A stretch of 64,000 bases of DNA from Bacillota bacterium (GCA_023443625.1 JAEZTQ010000093.1:186001-250000), one strand, 5' to 3'. Shown: positions 22,382-32,526, counted from the stretch's first letter. The notes: generated from the sequence alone by a model not told the origin. Numbers and translations: made by a program.

Positions 22382-24469
22382 TTAACTATCAAAAGCCTCA
22401 TTTAATATACTGGTACCCTCTAATACAAATCTTGAATCAAGGATAATGGGTATCCTTGTTCCATCTTTTTTGTAGACGGAAATTTCCTTAATCTCATCGT
22501 AGGGAAGAGTTATATCTGTATGGCAATTAAAATATGCCTCCTCAGGATTTGTCTTTCTAAGAAGCGATATTTCATTATCTCTTGCCACAATCGCTTTCCC
22601 ATCAGGATTATAAGTCATAGTATCCTCATTCATCTTATAGCAAGTATCCCCCACAGCAAAATGAGGCCCTGTTTTCTCAGCTATAAGAATAGGCAGACGA
22701 GGAGCAATATCAAATTTTCTAGCCATCTGATATGCAGTGGTATTGGTACCTATGGCAAATTCACCAAGGGGCATACCTTCCTGATTAAAGAGGAGATTTT
22801 CCTTCACATAGCTCTTATTCTTTTCTTCTTCTGGGAAATTACAACAGTTATAGGAGGTGATTCTACCCTCCTCGAATATAAGTTCTAGCTCTTTATATTC
22901 CAGATCATTTAGATATACTCTGGGAATATGAAGAACACCCTTGGTTCCTTTTAATACTGGGGAGGTAAATACCTCTCCTACAGGAATATTCACATCTGCA
23001 ACACAGTTTTCAAAGATTGTTTCTTTTGTGCTGTCCTTCAGGGGGTATAATTGCACTGTCATATCTGTATGGTTTTTGCCAGCACCTAGAATACGCACAT
23101 ATTCACCCTGATCCAAGGTATTAATTATGGTTTGTTGAATATCTCCATATAAACTACTATCAAGGGTATTTACCTTCACTGTCTCATGAAAGATCTCCTC
23201 AAAATCCTTACCAATCTCTGGGATGGGATAGGATATAATCGTAAAGGAAGTCTCCTCCAGTCTAAGGTAGTCCTTCTTAATCATTGTATCTTCCCTATAA
23301 TAGTCTACATATAATTTCTGCTGGCGATCATCAAGTTTAACTGCCTTTTCTTTATCTTCCGGCGCAAAGGGTTCTTCTCCGAACACTTCAATTACAGCAG
23401 GACCTGCAAAAACAGAAGCATGTTCTTTATATTTTTCAAGAGAATTCTTTAAACACTCTAGTTTTCTCTCTTTAAAAGCTTTATCCAGAAAGATTCCTAT
23501 ATCATAGCGATGGTCATAGTCATACTGCTTGTTGGGACTGGTTCCATGATATCCTATTTTAAGATGTTGGCGTTTATGTATTGCATTATAAGCCGCCCTG
23601 TAAATAACTGTTGTTAGACCCATCTCTTGAAAATTTAAAATAGCATAATAAACCATTCTCTCAAAACCCAATTGATATCTAATATTTACTACCTTTTTCT
23701 TGCTCAGATCTAAACGGTTTGCCATAAAGCCTAAGCGGTAACCCTCGGTAAAGGTATCAGCCATCGCTTTTACCTTCTCCTCTGGTAAAGAATTAATAAA
23801 TTCTGCTACCCTAAGCTCATTCTCTGTGATGTAATCACCAAACTGATAGAGATATCGAATATCTGATAAATCCCACTCCATAATAAGCTCTGTTCCATAG
23901 GATTGATTTACATCTAACATATCCCTAATATTTGAATTCATAAAAATATCGCAATAATCATTCATGAAATCATAGATTGCCTTCTTCACATCCTTATAAG
24001 TATAGCTATCCTCTTCCTCATAATAATTATATACTTCAATGAGCAGCTCCAAATAAATTGTCAGTTCAAATAATCTTCCTTCATAAGCATAGAAAATCAT
24101 ACTCCTTAGCTCTGCTGCCAGGAAGGAAAGAAGCTTACCATTCTTATTGCCAAGGATCTGGCAGGCATATGCAGGATTAGCATAGCTACTCTCATAGTTT
24201 TCACCAGCGATATCCTCATACAAAGCTCTGTTTAACGCCTTTAATTCTTCTAGTGATAATTCCTTTAATTTATTTTCCTCTACTAATCTCACTAAGCTCT
24301 TAATCATCATCACAAAGGAAGCCATTTTTTGAAAATAAGGTTGATATCTCTCACTTACTGTATTCTCTTCTTCCATCAATGCAATACGATCCATTGACAA
24401 ATCATATCTCTCTTTGATAGCAGCATTTTCTTCTTGAAATAAAACTCTATATTTCATAATTAATTCCAT
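22382..24469 (-). CDS. M29-family aminopeptidase with a long N-terminal extension
   Basis: The C-terminal ~370 of 695 residues show the M29 (AmpS/PepS) pattern: NIPVGEVFTSPVLKGTKGVL, LIFEEGRI, PLGEFAIGTNT, EKTGPHFAVGDTCY and NCHTDI, which supply the metal-binding Glu, His and Asp. The family removes N-terminal residues from peptides in the cytoplasm and is usually about 410 residues long. The first ~300 residues are acidic, helical and unlike the family core, and their role is unknown. ATG 24469 lies after AGGAAAGG; an internal ATG four codons later is possible. Confidence 0.85.
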   Translation of the reverse strand: MELIMKYRVLFQEENAAIKERYDLSMDRIALMEEENTVSERYQPYFQKMASFVMMIKSLVRLVEENKLKELSLEELKALNRALYEDIAGENYESSYANPAYACQILGNKNGKLLSFLAAELRSMIFYAYEGRLFELTIYLELLIEVYNYYEEEDSYTYKDVKKAIYDFMNDYCDIFMNSNIRDMLDVNQSYGTELIMEWDLSDIRYLYQFGDYITENELRVAEFINSLPEEKVKAMADTFTEGYRLGFMANRLDLSKKKVVNIRYQLGFERMVYYAILNFQEMGLTTVIYRAAYNAIHKRQHLKIGYHGTSPNKQYDYDHRYDIGIFLDKAFKERKLECLKNSLEKYKEHASVFAGPAVIEVFGEEPFAPEDKEKAVKLDDRQQKLYVDYYREDTMIKKDYLRLEETSFTIISYPIPEIGKDFEEIFHETVKVNTLDSSLYGDIQQTIINTLDQGEYVRILGAGKNHTDMTVQLYPLKDSTKETIFENCVADVNIPVGEVFTSPVLKGTKGVLHIPRVYLNDLEYKELELIFEEGRITSYNCCNFPEEEKNKSYVKENLLFNQEGMPLGEFAIGTNTTAYQMARKFDIAPRLPILIAEKTGPHFAVGDTCYKMNEDTMTYNPDGKAIVARDNEISLLRKTNPEEAYFNCHTDITLPYDEIKEISVYKKDGTRIPIILDSRFVLEGTSILNEAFDS

Positions 24470-24526
24470 ACCTTTCCTAGCCTACATAAACTTATTAGCA
24501 AGCTCATATTTATATTTACAATTTTC

Positions 24527-24850
24527 TTATATACCCAACAGATATAGGATTAGCAATAGTATTGACATAAGACCGTTTAACACCACACCTATCACAGGAA
24601 ACCGATAAAAGATATCCTTCTTCTTAAAGGTTCTATAGGATAGTACAAAGCCAAAGATGGCCAGACAAAAAAGGAGTATCCCCATTACACCCAGAACAAA
24701 GCCTCCCTCTCCTCTTTGATAACCTGAAATTATACTAATCACCAGAAAGCCTATAACTACAATAAGACCAATGGCTGCTGAACAAATTCCCATTTTGGAA
24801 TGTCTTCTTCCTGAAAAATGTATCATCTCTTTATTCCGTCGAAACAGCAT
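24527..24850 (-). CDS. Small three-helix membrane protein (DUF6142-like)
   Basis: This 107-residue protein has a basic N-terminus (MLFRRNKEMIHFSGRRHSKM) and three transmembrane helices (about 22-42, 50-70, 82-104). The pattern HFSGRRHSK ... FGFVLSYRTFKKKDIFYRFP resembles a Lachnospiraceae family I recall as DUF6142. The ribosome site is GGGGAGG. It sits between a VanZ-like gene and the aminopeptidase on the same strand. Its function is unknown. Confidence 0.75.
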   Translation of the reverse strand: MLFRRNKEMIHFSGRRHSKMGICSAAIGLIVVIGFLVISIISGYQRGEGGFVLGVMGILLFCLAIFGFVLSYRTFKKKDIFYRFPVIGVVLNGLMSILLLILYLLGI

Positions 24851-24882
24851 GCTAACCTCCCCTTCTGTGTGAAATTCATACC

Positions 24883-25365
24883 TTAATCTACCCTCTTAGT
24901 TCTTCTTGCCTGATATAATCTTAGCAAGGTTGCAAGGATAATGTATGAAATAATTCCCAGCACCCCTCCTAGAGTATTCATCAAAATATCATCAATATCA
25001 AAGATACCCACCTTAGAAATCAGCTGCATCCCTTCGACGCAGAAGCTAAATAATAAGCACAAAAAGCCAGTGTAAAGATATTTACGATATCTCACACTTA
25101 AAAGGGGAAGCATAAAGCCAAAAGGAGCAAAGGCCAATACATTGCCGATAATATTTACCACAAAGCTCTCTATACCTAATTGTTCACGATATTTGATAAA
25201 CCTCTTTATTTCTTTAAATAAATTCAAGTTATAGTGATAATCCTTAAGAATATTTTCTCTTCCATAACGTTCACTGAAGAACAAAAAATATAATAGCAAT
25301 ATAATATATAAATAAAACAAAAGCCATCCTACTTTTGTTAGATTACGTTTTTGAAATCTTTTCAA
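24883..25365 (-). CDS. VanZ-like membrane protein
   Basis: 160 residues with four to five transmembrane helices and VanZ-family motifs: NIIGNVLAFAPFGFMLPLL, SFCVEGMQLI and GIFDIDDILMNTLGGVLG. Members are implicated in resistance to glycopeptides and lipoglycopeptides but are mostly uncharacterised. The start is a TTG at 25365 behind GGAGAAAA. Confidence 0.88.
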   Translation of the reverse strand: MKRFQKRNLTKVGWLLFYLYIILLLYFLFFSERYGRENILKDYHYNLNLFKEIKRFIKYREQLGIESFVVNIIGNVLAFAPFGFMLPLLSVRYRKYLYTGFLCLLFSFCVEGMQLISKVGIFDIDDILMNTLGGVLGIISYIILATLLRLYQARRTKRVD

Positions 25366-25952
25366 CTTTTTTCTCCAATTTCTATTTTCTAATATACTAA
25401 CCCTAACAAATCAAAGTATTCATTTCATTTTTGCCTCAATATACATTCCTGCCTTTTGAATTTAAGTCATTGTCTGTTGTGCATTTTATTATAAAGCATA
25501 TCCAAAACCTAGTAAAGCATATTAAAAGAATAAATATATAAATTACTCAAAAGATTTAAAGTATTTTTAAAATTAATTTTTCACCTATAAGGCACCTTTT
25601 TATTAATCTTTGATAATCTTTACCTATGTTAATCCTGGGTCCCTGCTTTATGTTTAGAGGCTTTTGTGGTAAATTATAACTCTACACTTGACTATTTTGA
25701 AGATAAACTTCTACTTTACACAGAATTTCTTTTTATCTCCAAGATAATTCTACCCCAATCCTTCAGAATAGATTATTACTTTGCTAGAATTGGATTTTAA
25801 GCGCTTTAATTACACATAATACTCTTATGCCGCTGCAATGACTTTTCATTCCTAATTGCCTAATATTATGTTTCATGCTAAGATTCCATTATTAATGAAA
25901 GTTTTATAATCATATTTCGTTATTTTAAAGATCTGAAAGGACATATGACATT
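25366..25952. other. 587-bp AT-rich divergent intergenic region
   Basis: It separates the minus-strand VanZ-like gene from the plus-strand hydrogenase gene. I see no ORF of merit, no RNA gene and no clean -35/-10 pair. It presumably holds both promoters. Confidence 0.5.
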
Positions 25953-27197
25953 ATGAAGACATTTGAAGAATTGTATTATGAAGTACTGGTGAGAACACTA
26001 AAAGAAAAAGACACCAATTTCTTAGAAAAATTAGAACAATATGATACACATCAGCTAGATTGCCTCCTTTATCCCGAAAAGCATCCCCTTGTTTGGCATT
26101 CTGGAGAATGTAAATGTGAAGATGACCATAATTGCGTTAAAGTTTGTCCTTTCCATGCCATACATCCAGGAGAAGCTGGTGAAATTAAAGTTAACGAAAA
26201 AGACTGTGCTGGTTGCTCTATTTGCATTCAAGAGTGCAGAGCTAAGAACCTAAACGCCAGCAAGGATGTAATCCCTGCTCTGCAAGCCATACGTTCCCAC
26301 AAGGGACTGGTATATGCCCTGATCGCTCCTGCTTTTCTTGGACAATTTAGTGGTGATGTTACCCCTGGAATGCTTAGAAATGCCTTAAAGGAGATTGGCT
26401 TTGACGGAATGATTGAAGTAGCACTGTTTGCTGATATCCTAACACTAAAAGAGGCTCTTGAATTTGATAAAAACATTATAAGCGAGAATGATTACCAGCT
26501 TACCAGCTGTTGTTGTCCTATGTGGATAGCAATGATAAGAAAAATCTATAAAGAGCTGATGCCCCATGTGCCTCCATCAGTATCCCCTATGATAGCCAGC
26601 GGACGTGCAATAAAAGTACTACATCCTGACGCCCTTACTATCTTTATCGGACCCTGTCTTGCTAAAAAAGCAGAAGCAAGAGAAAAGGATATTGCCGATG
26701 CCGTTGATTATGTTTTAACCTTCCAAGAAATCAAAGATATCTTCGATGTTATGGAAATTGATCCTTCCAAGATGGATGAAAGTGAAAAAGATCACTCTTC
26801 TCGTGCTGGTAGAATATATGCCCATTCTGGCGGTGTAAGTGAGGCTGTCGCCGACACTCTAAAACGCATTAATCCAAAGCGAAATATTACCATTCGTACT
26901 CAGCAAGCGGATGGAGTTCCTGCCTGCAAAGCAATGATAAATGAACTCTTATCAGGTAATACAACTGCTAACTTCTTTGAAGGAATGGGTTGCGTCGGTG
27001 GTTGTGTTGGTGGTCCTAAGGTATTAATCCCACATGAAATCGGCCGTGCTAATGTTGAAAAATACGGAGCAGAAGCTCCCTACCAATCTCCCATCGACAA
27101 TCCATATGTTGTGGAATTATTACATCGCCTAGGTCTAGATACAATAGAAAGCCTCCTGGAACAAAGCGATATCTTTACTCGTAATTTTGATGTCTAG
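25953..27197 (+). CDS. [FeFe]-hydrogenase, two 4Fe-4S clusters plus H-cluster domain
   Basis: 414 residues. Two N-terminal 4Fe-4S motifs (CVKVCPF and CAGCSICIQECRAKN) precede an H-cluster domain with L1 TSCCCPMW (about 188-195), L2 FIGPCLAKKAEA and L3 EGMGCVGGCVGGP. It would interconvert protons and H2 in the cytoplasm. L1 carries an extra cysteine compared with the usual TSCCPxW; this resembles a less studied monomeric clade (group B, as I recall). It stands alone, with no maturase (HydEFG) or NADH subunit nearby. The ATG has AAAGGA upstream. Confidence 0.92.
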   Translation: MKTFEELYYEVLVRTLKEKDTNFLEKLEQYDTHQLDCLLYPEKHPLVWHSGECKCEDDHNCVKVCPFHAIHPGEAGEIKVNEKDCAGCSICIQECRAKNLNASKDVIPALQAIRSHKGLVYALIAPAFLGQFSGDVTPGMLRNALKEIGFDGMIEVALFADILTLKEALEFDKNIISENDYQLTSCCCPMWIAMIRKIYKELMPHVPPSVSPMIASGRAIKVLHPDALTIFIGPCLAKKAEAREKDIADAVDYVLTFQEIKDIFDVMEIDPSKMDESEKDHSSRAGRIYAHSGGVSEAVADTLKRINPKRNITIRTQQADGVPACKAMINELLSGNTTANFFEGMGCVGGCVGGPKVLIPHEIGRANVEKYGAEAPYQSPIDNPYVVELLHRLGLDTIESLLEQSDIFTRNFDV

Positions 27198-27213
27198 GCT
27201 ACACCTACAAAAA

Positions 27214-27295
27214 AACTCTCTTGCTTCATTAAAGTGAACCCCTTTTCTTAGACAAAAATCTAATGAAAGGGTTCACTTCAAGGAAGCCAGAGAGC
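27214..27295. terminator. Long hairpin between the hydrogenase and hemerythrin genes
   Basis: An imperfect stem of about 35 bp (ACTCTCTTGCTTC ... AAGTGAACCC ... TCTTAGA, loop CAAAAA, then the complement) ends in CTTTTATAG on the plus strand and in AGTTTTTTTGTAG on the minus strand. It can terminate the two converging genes. The stem is much longer than a terminator needs. Confidence 0.7.
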
Positions 27296-27358
27296 TTTTA
27301 TAGTTTTAGTAATTATAGATTTAGTTTTTAGACTTAATTTCTATTCCTATATTGTGAT

Positions 27359-27748
27359 CTACTTTCCTATTTGCTTATCTCTTAACACTATATGGTTAAC
27401 AAGCCAATTATTTATGAATTCCAGTATCTCTAAAATTGCATCCTTTTGATTCTCATCAAATTTGCTTAAATCATATTTGGATACTTTCTCAAGTAGATCG
27501 TTATGCTCAACTGTGTGTGAAAACAGCTTGTTATAATTGATGCTCATCATATACTCTTCTTCATGCTGGAAGTGAAAAGACGCATATTCCTTTAACTCAT
27601 TTAAAATATCCACTACGTAATCATACTTATCAGGAATAAAATCATCCATCAAAGTGGTATAAGCCCTATCCGCAATTTCAAAAAGCTTTGCATGCTCCTT
27701 GTCAATACTCTCAATTCCAGTTCGAAATTCATCTTTAAATTCGTACAT
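27359..27748 (-). CDS. Bacteriohemerythrin
   Basis: This 129-residue diiron protein carries the hemerythrin ligand set: DKEHAKLF (His, about 20), HFQHEEEY (two His and Glu, about 58-64), HTVEHNDLL and NHIVLRDKQ. It binds O2 (or NO) reversibly in the cytoplasm. In an anaerobe next to an oxygen-sensitive hydrogenase it may scavenge or deliver O2. It is convergent with that gene, so co-regulation is not implied. The ribosome site is GGAGG. Confidence 0.94.
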   Translation of the reverse strand: MYEFKDEFRTGIESIDKEHAKLFEIADRAYTTLMDDFIPDKYDYVVDILNELKEYASFHFQHEEEYMMSINYNKLFSHTVEHNDLLEKVSKYDLSKFDENQKDAILEILEFINNWLVNHIVLRDKQIGK

Positions 27749-27799
27749 TCCTATGCCTCCTATTGTTGCCTTCCATGCTACTCAATACCCTGGAAGAAA

Positions 27800-30355
27800 T
27801 TAATAATTAGCTACTGTTCCATATGATGTTGCATTAAATTCTACTGCATTACCACTTACATCTGTCAGGCCATTGCTTAATATATCAATTTTTAGCCAGC
27901 TTCCATTTTGAGGTGTTGTTGTTAGGTTAATATAAACAATATTACCGGCTATTGTAACATTATTAGGTATCTGTACTGCACTGTTAGAATATGTCTGTGT
28001 TACATTAACTATAAGATTTCCCTGGACTGTTTCACTAAAATACAATGCTATATATCTGGCACTATTGTTATAGACAATCTGGCCGGTAAAAGAAGGTTTT
28101 TTATTATCCTTTAAAACAATGTATTTTTCGTAATTTGTAATTGCTCCGTAACTTCCGTCATGTCCCATTACACCTGTGATTTTAAATAGCCGTTGAATAC
28201 CATAATCTATGCTTCCATCAAGAACCGTAAGTTTTACCGTGGCACCAGTATCCGTATTGGTTGTTACTTCTGCTGAAGTAATAACCACACCTGCTATATA
28301 ATAATTATTTACGTTCTGAGCTGATGTAACATCAAGTTTATTAGTAAACTCTAAGATAATATGACTGGGATTCGTAGGGGACTGGGTAATAGTATGAGGT
28401 CCCGGAAGTTCTGTTGCTCCTTTTAAGCTATTAATTGTAATCACTTGGCTTACTGCTTTATTCTTAAAAGCATCTTCGGCAAATCCCTGGCTTAATGAAA
28501 AGGTATATTGACCAACCACTGTCATATTGGACAGTTTTATCTTGATTACATTATTACCATCTGTATGAGTAACCATTGTATAAGTAATACTATTATTGTC
28601 CTTGATAGTCTGTGTTGGTGTTACATATTTCGCATTGAAGATACCACCAAGGTTTGCAAGATTAACGTTTTCATTATAAACTAAGGTTAAGACCTCTGTT
28701 TTCTCGTCATACTCATAAGTAGTTAGTATTGGTGGAATCTTGTCAACATCAAAGTTCACCACTCTTAAAACAGGAGTTTTTCCAGTAGTATCTGTTGGTA
28801 CTACATTATAGCTGTTCCAGTTACTTATGGATACATTTTTAAAGCCTGTAAAAAGTGCCTGGGTCTCATATAAGGTATAATTAACCTTCTTGCTATTCTC
28901 TGTATCTACTGAACCAAGAGCTACAGTACCATCAATAGTGATATAACCTTCACCTCCCCTTTGAATAGCACGATCAAAGGTCGCTGTTATTGTATAGTAA
29001 GAGGTTCGGTCTAAGGTTAGTAATTTGGCTTGAGGCTTTAATGACTTATCTGTATACAAATCGATGAGCAGATATGCTTTGGTTGGTACATTACCGGATA
29101 AGTCTTTTATTCCATACATAATTACAGTGAAGGCTTTATCAAAATCAGTAGCAGCTATACCGGAGAGATTAATACTAAGTGATTTCTTATCCTTGCTAGG
29201 TACATAATTAGCTTTGTTATTCAATATGTATAGTGTGCTCTGGCTTGCTGCTCCTGTTGAGGTAGATTTTAAGGTCGCATCCGATACATTAAAGTTAGTA
29301 AAGTCAATGGGTTCACTAAAATTAATGGTAGCTATGACACCAGATTCATCTAAGACCACATTGGTGAAATAAGGAGGTTCTACATCCTTATAGGATATAT
29401 CAATATTCTTATCTTCTAAGCCTATTCCACTCGTTGTAATAACTCCACTTGTAATACTAATTCTATACTTACCTTCTAACATGTTTTCAGTAGTTATAGT
29501 AAGGGTCCTCATATCTGCGGACAGGGTTGGTGTTAAAGCTCCCGGGTCCTTTGAGGGAAGATTCTTATCGTTTGTTAAAGCCATAAATACTATATTATCC
29601 GTTAATTTGTTATTAGCACCTATAACTGTATTCATCTGTATTGGACTGTCAAATACCACTAAAATCTGATTTGAGTTTGTTATCTCAACGCTCTTTACCG
29701 TAGCTGTTGGTTCAACAACCTTAATAAGAACAGATGCCCATACGCTGCTCTTGTCAGCGTCTGCTTTACTAGAGGTTTTAGCAGCTTTTACTTTCAGAGA
29801 AACAGTTCCTATCTTGTTCGCTGTTACTACCCCTTCCTCAGGATCTTCCATAATAATACAATCCTTATCTCCTCCATCAATATACCAATAAGTTGTATCT
29901 GTGGTATTTTCCGGAGTTAAAGAGGTCTCAAAGTCATACCTGCTACCTAAGGTAAGCTGATAAACTCCATTCACTAAAGGTGCATTGGATACAGCAATTT
30001 CAGTTGCTGGTATGGTAACTGTTACGCTGCATGAAAGGGTTAATGTTTTCTTTGTAGGATAGGTTATCTTGCACTTAATGGTTGCTTTTCCTTTACCCAC
30101 TGCAGTTACAAGACCATTGGAGGCCACTGTAGCAACTGCCTTATTGGACGTGGTCCACTTATATTTACTTTTTGCTACCTTATTCTTAATATTCAAATCA
30201 TAAGCCTTACCAATACCTGCAAGTTCAAGCTTTGTCTTCGTCAACTCTGGTGCAGCTGCTGCACTTGCAGTAACAGTACTTTGAATTACTAATATTGGTA
30301 CTAGAAATACCACTATCAATAACAAAGCTAAATGTATCTTCAATAACTTTTTCAT
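27800..30355 (-). CDS. Large secreted Ig-like surface protein
   Basis: 851 residues: a signal peptide (about 1-33), a Big_2-type Ig-like domain (WTTSNKAVATVASNGLVTAV, about 48-68), then a series of beta-sandwich repeats of the SwmB/Big_5 kind. The repeats are seen as recurring FSEPIDF, FDRAIQR, YNENVNL, FTNKLDV and FSETVQG strands, each at the start of a module. There is no LPXTG and no SLH domain, so anchoring is unclear. It is probably an S-layer-like or adhesive exoprotein. The ribosome site is AGGAGG. Confidence 0.9.
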   Translation of the reverse strand: MKKLLKIHLALLLIVVFLVPILVIQSTVTASAAAAPELTKTKLELAGIGKAYDLNIKNKVAKSKYKWTTSNKAVATVASNGLVTAVGKGKATIKCKITYPTKKTLTLSCSVTVTIPATEIAVSNAPLVNGVYQLTLGSRYDFETSLTPENTTDTTYWYIDGGDKDCIIMEDPEEGVVTANKIGTVSLKVKAAKTSSKADADKSSVWASVLIKVVEPTATVKSVEITNSNQILVVFDSPIQMNTVIGANNKLTDNIVFMALTNDKNLPSKDPGALTPTLSADMRTLTITTENMLEGKYRISITSGVITTSGIGLEDKNIDISYKDVEPPYFTNVVLDESGVIATINFSEPIDFTNFNVSDATLKSTSTGAASQSTLYILNNKANYVPSKDKKSLSINLSGIAATDFDKAFTVIMYGIKDLSGNVPTKAYLLIDLYTDKSLKPQAKLLTLDRTSYYTITATFDRAIQRGGEGYITIDGTVALGSVDTENSKKVNYTLYETQALFTGFKNVSISNWNSYNVVPTDTTGKTPVLRVVNFDVDKIPPILTTYEYDEKTEVLTLVYNENVNLANLGGIFNAKYVTPTQTIKDNNSITYTMVTHTDGNNVIKIKLSNMTVVGQYTFSLSQGFAEDAFKNKAVSQVITINSLKGATELPGPHTITQSPTNPSHIILEFTNKLDVTSAQNVNNYYIAGVVITSAEVTTNTDTGATVKLTVLDGSIDYGIQRLFKITGVMGHDGSYGAITNYEKYIVLKDNKKPSFTGQIVYNNSARYIALYFSETVQGNLIVNVTQTYSNSAVQIPNNVTIAGNIVYINLTTTPQNGSWLKIDILSNGLTDVSGNAVEFNATSYGTVANY

Positions 30356-30498
30356 TCTCTATACCTCCTAATTTTCTCCTCAATTGATTGATTGTTATAT
30401 AATATTTGAAATAAGTATACATTTTTTTTAATATAGCGCCACTTAATGTCAAAATCTTGTCTAATTGCTTAAATTTGTATTACATTAAAAATTTTTAC

Positions 30499-31077
30499 TT
30501 ATTTGATATTCTTTTCCATAATATAATCATCCATTACATAACCTGAACCTATATCTGCTATCTGGGTTTTCATCTTAACAAAACCAAGATTTTCATAAAT
30601 CGCTATGCTATTTGTATTATCTTTGTTTACTGTTAGCCAAATCTTATTTAACTTCTCTTCCCGGCAACGAGCTTCTAAAAACTCTAAGATCTTTCTTGCA
30701 TAGTTTTTGCCACGGCATTTTTTCCTTATATAGAGCTTACTTAAGAACAGAGAATTATTATCTAATCGCCATGAAAAATATCCGCTCAAATCTCCAGCAC
30801 TATCTAGCCTATAGTATTTATAATTCTCCTCTTCTATTTGCTTTTTAATAACCTCCGGTGATTGAAATTTATCTATCATATAATTAACTTGTTCTTTGCC
30901 AATAATTGCTTCATAATGCTCATGCCAAATTTCATTTGCAAGGGTGGAAATCTCATTTATCTCCTTCTCTGAAATAACTAAAGATATGGATAATCCATTG
31001 GGAACATCTTCAATAATCTCTGCTGTATCTTCCACCAGCTTCATACCGGGCCTCTTCAAAGGTAATGGTTCCTTCAC
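30499..31077 (-). CDS. GNAT-family N-acetyltransferase
   Basis: 192 residues; the C-terminal ~150 form a GNAT fold with the acetyl-CoA loop YIRKKCRGKNYARKILEFLE (about 116-135) and NTNSIAIYENLGFVKM. The substrate is unknown. The start is a GTG at 31077 with AGGAGGG upstream, 16 bp after the glycosyltransferase stop, so the two form an operon. Confidence 0.9.
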   Translation of the reverse strand: MKEPLPLKRPGMKLVEDTAEIIEDVPNGLSISLVISEKEINEISTLANEIWHEHYEAIIGKEQVNYMIDKFQSPEVIKKQIEEENYKYYRLDSAGDLSGYFSWRLDNNSLFLSKLYIRKKCRGKNYARKILEFLEARCREEKLNKIWLTVNKDNTNSIAIYENLGFVKMKTQIADIGSGYVMDDYIMEKNIK

Positions 31078-31093
31078 TTACATCCCTCCTAAG

Positions 31094-32296
31094 TTATATT
31101 TTCTTCGTGTCATATACAGCTCGTCGGCAATATACCTTATCCCTGGACACAACCTGTTTATAAACCTTTTCTACCTGATAAGCAAATTCCTGGGTAGAAT
31201 ATTTTCCTACTTTTTTTACAGCATTCTCACTATAATTGGTCAGCCTGTCCTCAAATAAGATTTGATCCAAACCATAATATAGCTCCTCTTTATTTGTAAA
31301 AACATATCCATTATGGCCAGACTCTAAGATATCCTCCAGACATTTGTCCTTTTTGGCAACAAGGGGAAGTCCCGATGCCAAGGCTTCGATATAAGTAAGT
31401 CCTTGGGTTTCACTCTGTGACGCACTGACAAATACATCTCCTAACTGATAATATAATCCTATGGTATCCCAGGGTTGTGATCCAGTAAAGACAAATCGAT
31501 CCTCCATCCCCATGTGCTTTACCAAATTCTCCAATTTCTCCAGAGCAGGGCCACTTCCTACAATCACGAATTTGACCGTAGCTCTTTTCCTCATATAGTC
31601 AGGCATCGCCCGAATGATTTCTTCAATATTTTTCTCTTGTGAGACTCGTCCAATATATATCATCACTCTATCTTTCTCACCGATGTTATATTTCTCTTTT
31701 AAGGAATGAATCTCCTGAACAGAATAATTTGCTTGATCAAATTTACTTAGATCAATACCCGTAGGAACAACAGATATATCCTTATGAACACTGTAAGCCA
31801 TGAGTAAGTCCTTGGTCTTCTCCGTAGGAACAATAACCTGCTCCACCGTATTGCAGCATACTTTTGAATAGGTTCTAGCAAAGGCTTTCGCTCTCTTATC
31901 CAGGGCTTTAAAACGCGTTAAATAATGAGTATAATCTTCATATATAGTATGATAGGTGTGCACTATGGGAAGTTTAAGTTCTTTTGCCATAATTCTTCCG
32001 AAGATACCTAGAGAAAACTCTGTATGGGTATGAATAATATCCAGATTCAATTTCTTAATTACCTGTGCTAGTCTAGGCTGATAGAATAATCCTACTCTAC
32101 GCTCTGTAATAAAGATAAAAGGTATACTAGGAACACGAAACACATTATGCTCATACTCAGGCGAACCTGGTGAAGTCGTTGTAAACACAAAGACATTATG
32201 CCCTCTTTTTTCAAGTTCTTTTTTTAATGTATAGACGGATGTCGCTACTCCATTGATTTCAGGATAATAGGTTTCCGAAAATAAACCTATATTCAT
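31094..32296 (-). CDS. GT4-family glycosyltransferase, glycolipid-synthase type
   Basis: This 400-residue GT-B enzyme has the N-terminal MNIGLFSETYYPEINGVATS, HTHTEFSLGIFGR, the donor-site segment IGRVSQEKNIEEII and the E-x7-E motif ETQGLTYIEALASG (about 299-312). This pattern is typical of diacylglycerol alpha-glucosyltransferases that make membrane glycolipids and lipoteichoic acid anchors, although the acceptor cannot be proven. It is peripheral at the cytoplasmic membrane. The ribosome site is AGGAAAA. Confidence 0.93.
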   Translation of the reverse strand: MNIGLFSETYYPEINGVATSVYTLKKELEKRGHNVFVFTTTSPGSPEYEHNVFRVPSIPFIFITERRVGLFYQPRLAQVIKKLNLDIIHTHTEFSLGIFGRIMAKELKLPIVHTYHTIYEDYTHYLTRFKALDKRAKAFARTYSKVCCNTVEQVIVPTEKTKDLLMAYSVHKDISVVPTGIDLSKFDQANYSVQEIHSLKEKYNIGEKDRVMIYIGRVSQEKNIEEIIRAMPDYMRKRATVKFVIVGSGPALEKLENLVKHMGMEDRFVFTGSQPWDTIGLYYQLGDVFVSASQSETQGLTYIEALASGLPLVAKKDKCLEDILESGHNGYVFTNKEELYYGLDQILFEDRLTNYSENAVKKVGKYSTQEFAYQVEKVYKQVVSRDKVYCRRAVYDTKKI

Positions 32297-32526
32297 TATA
32301 ATTTTCCTGCCTTTCCCTAAGATAACATAAATTACTCAGCCAAATTTATCATAAAATATTTATCAAGGATTGTAAAGGTTATAATCACATATTAATTTTT
32401 AAATAGGCTACTGTTAGCAAATATTTCAAGTTTATAGAACTTTTACTTTATTTTTTACCAAATCAGAATTATAATGAAAGAATAGTATATAATTATTAAT
32501 ATAATATAGAAAGGAAATTGCAGCAC

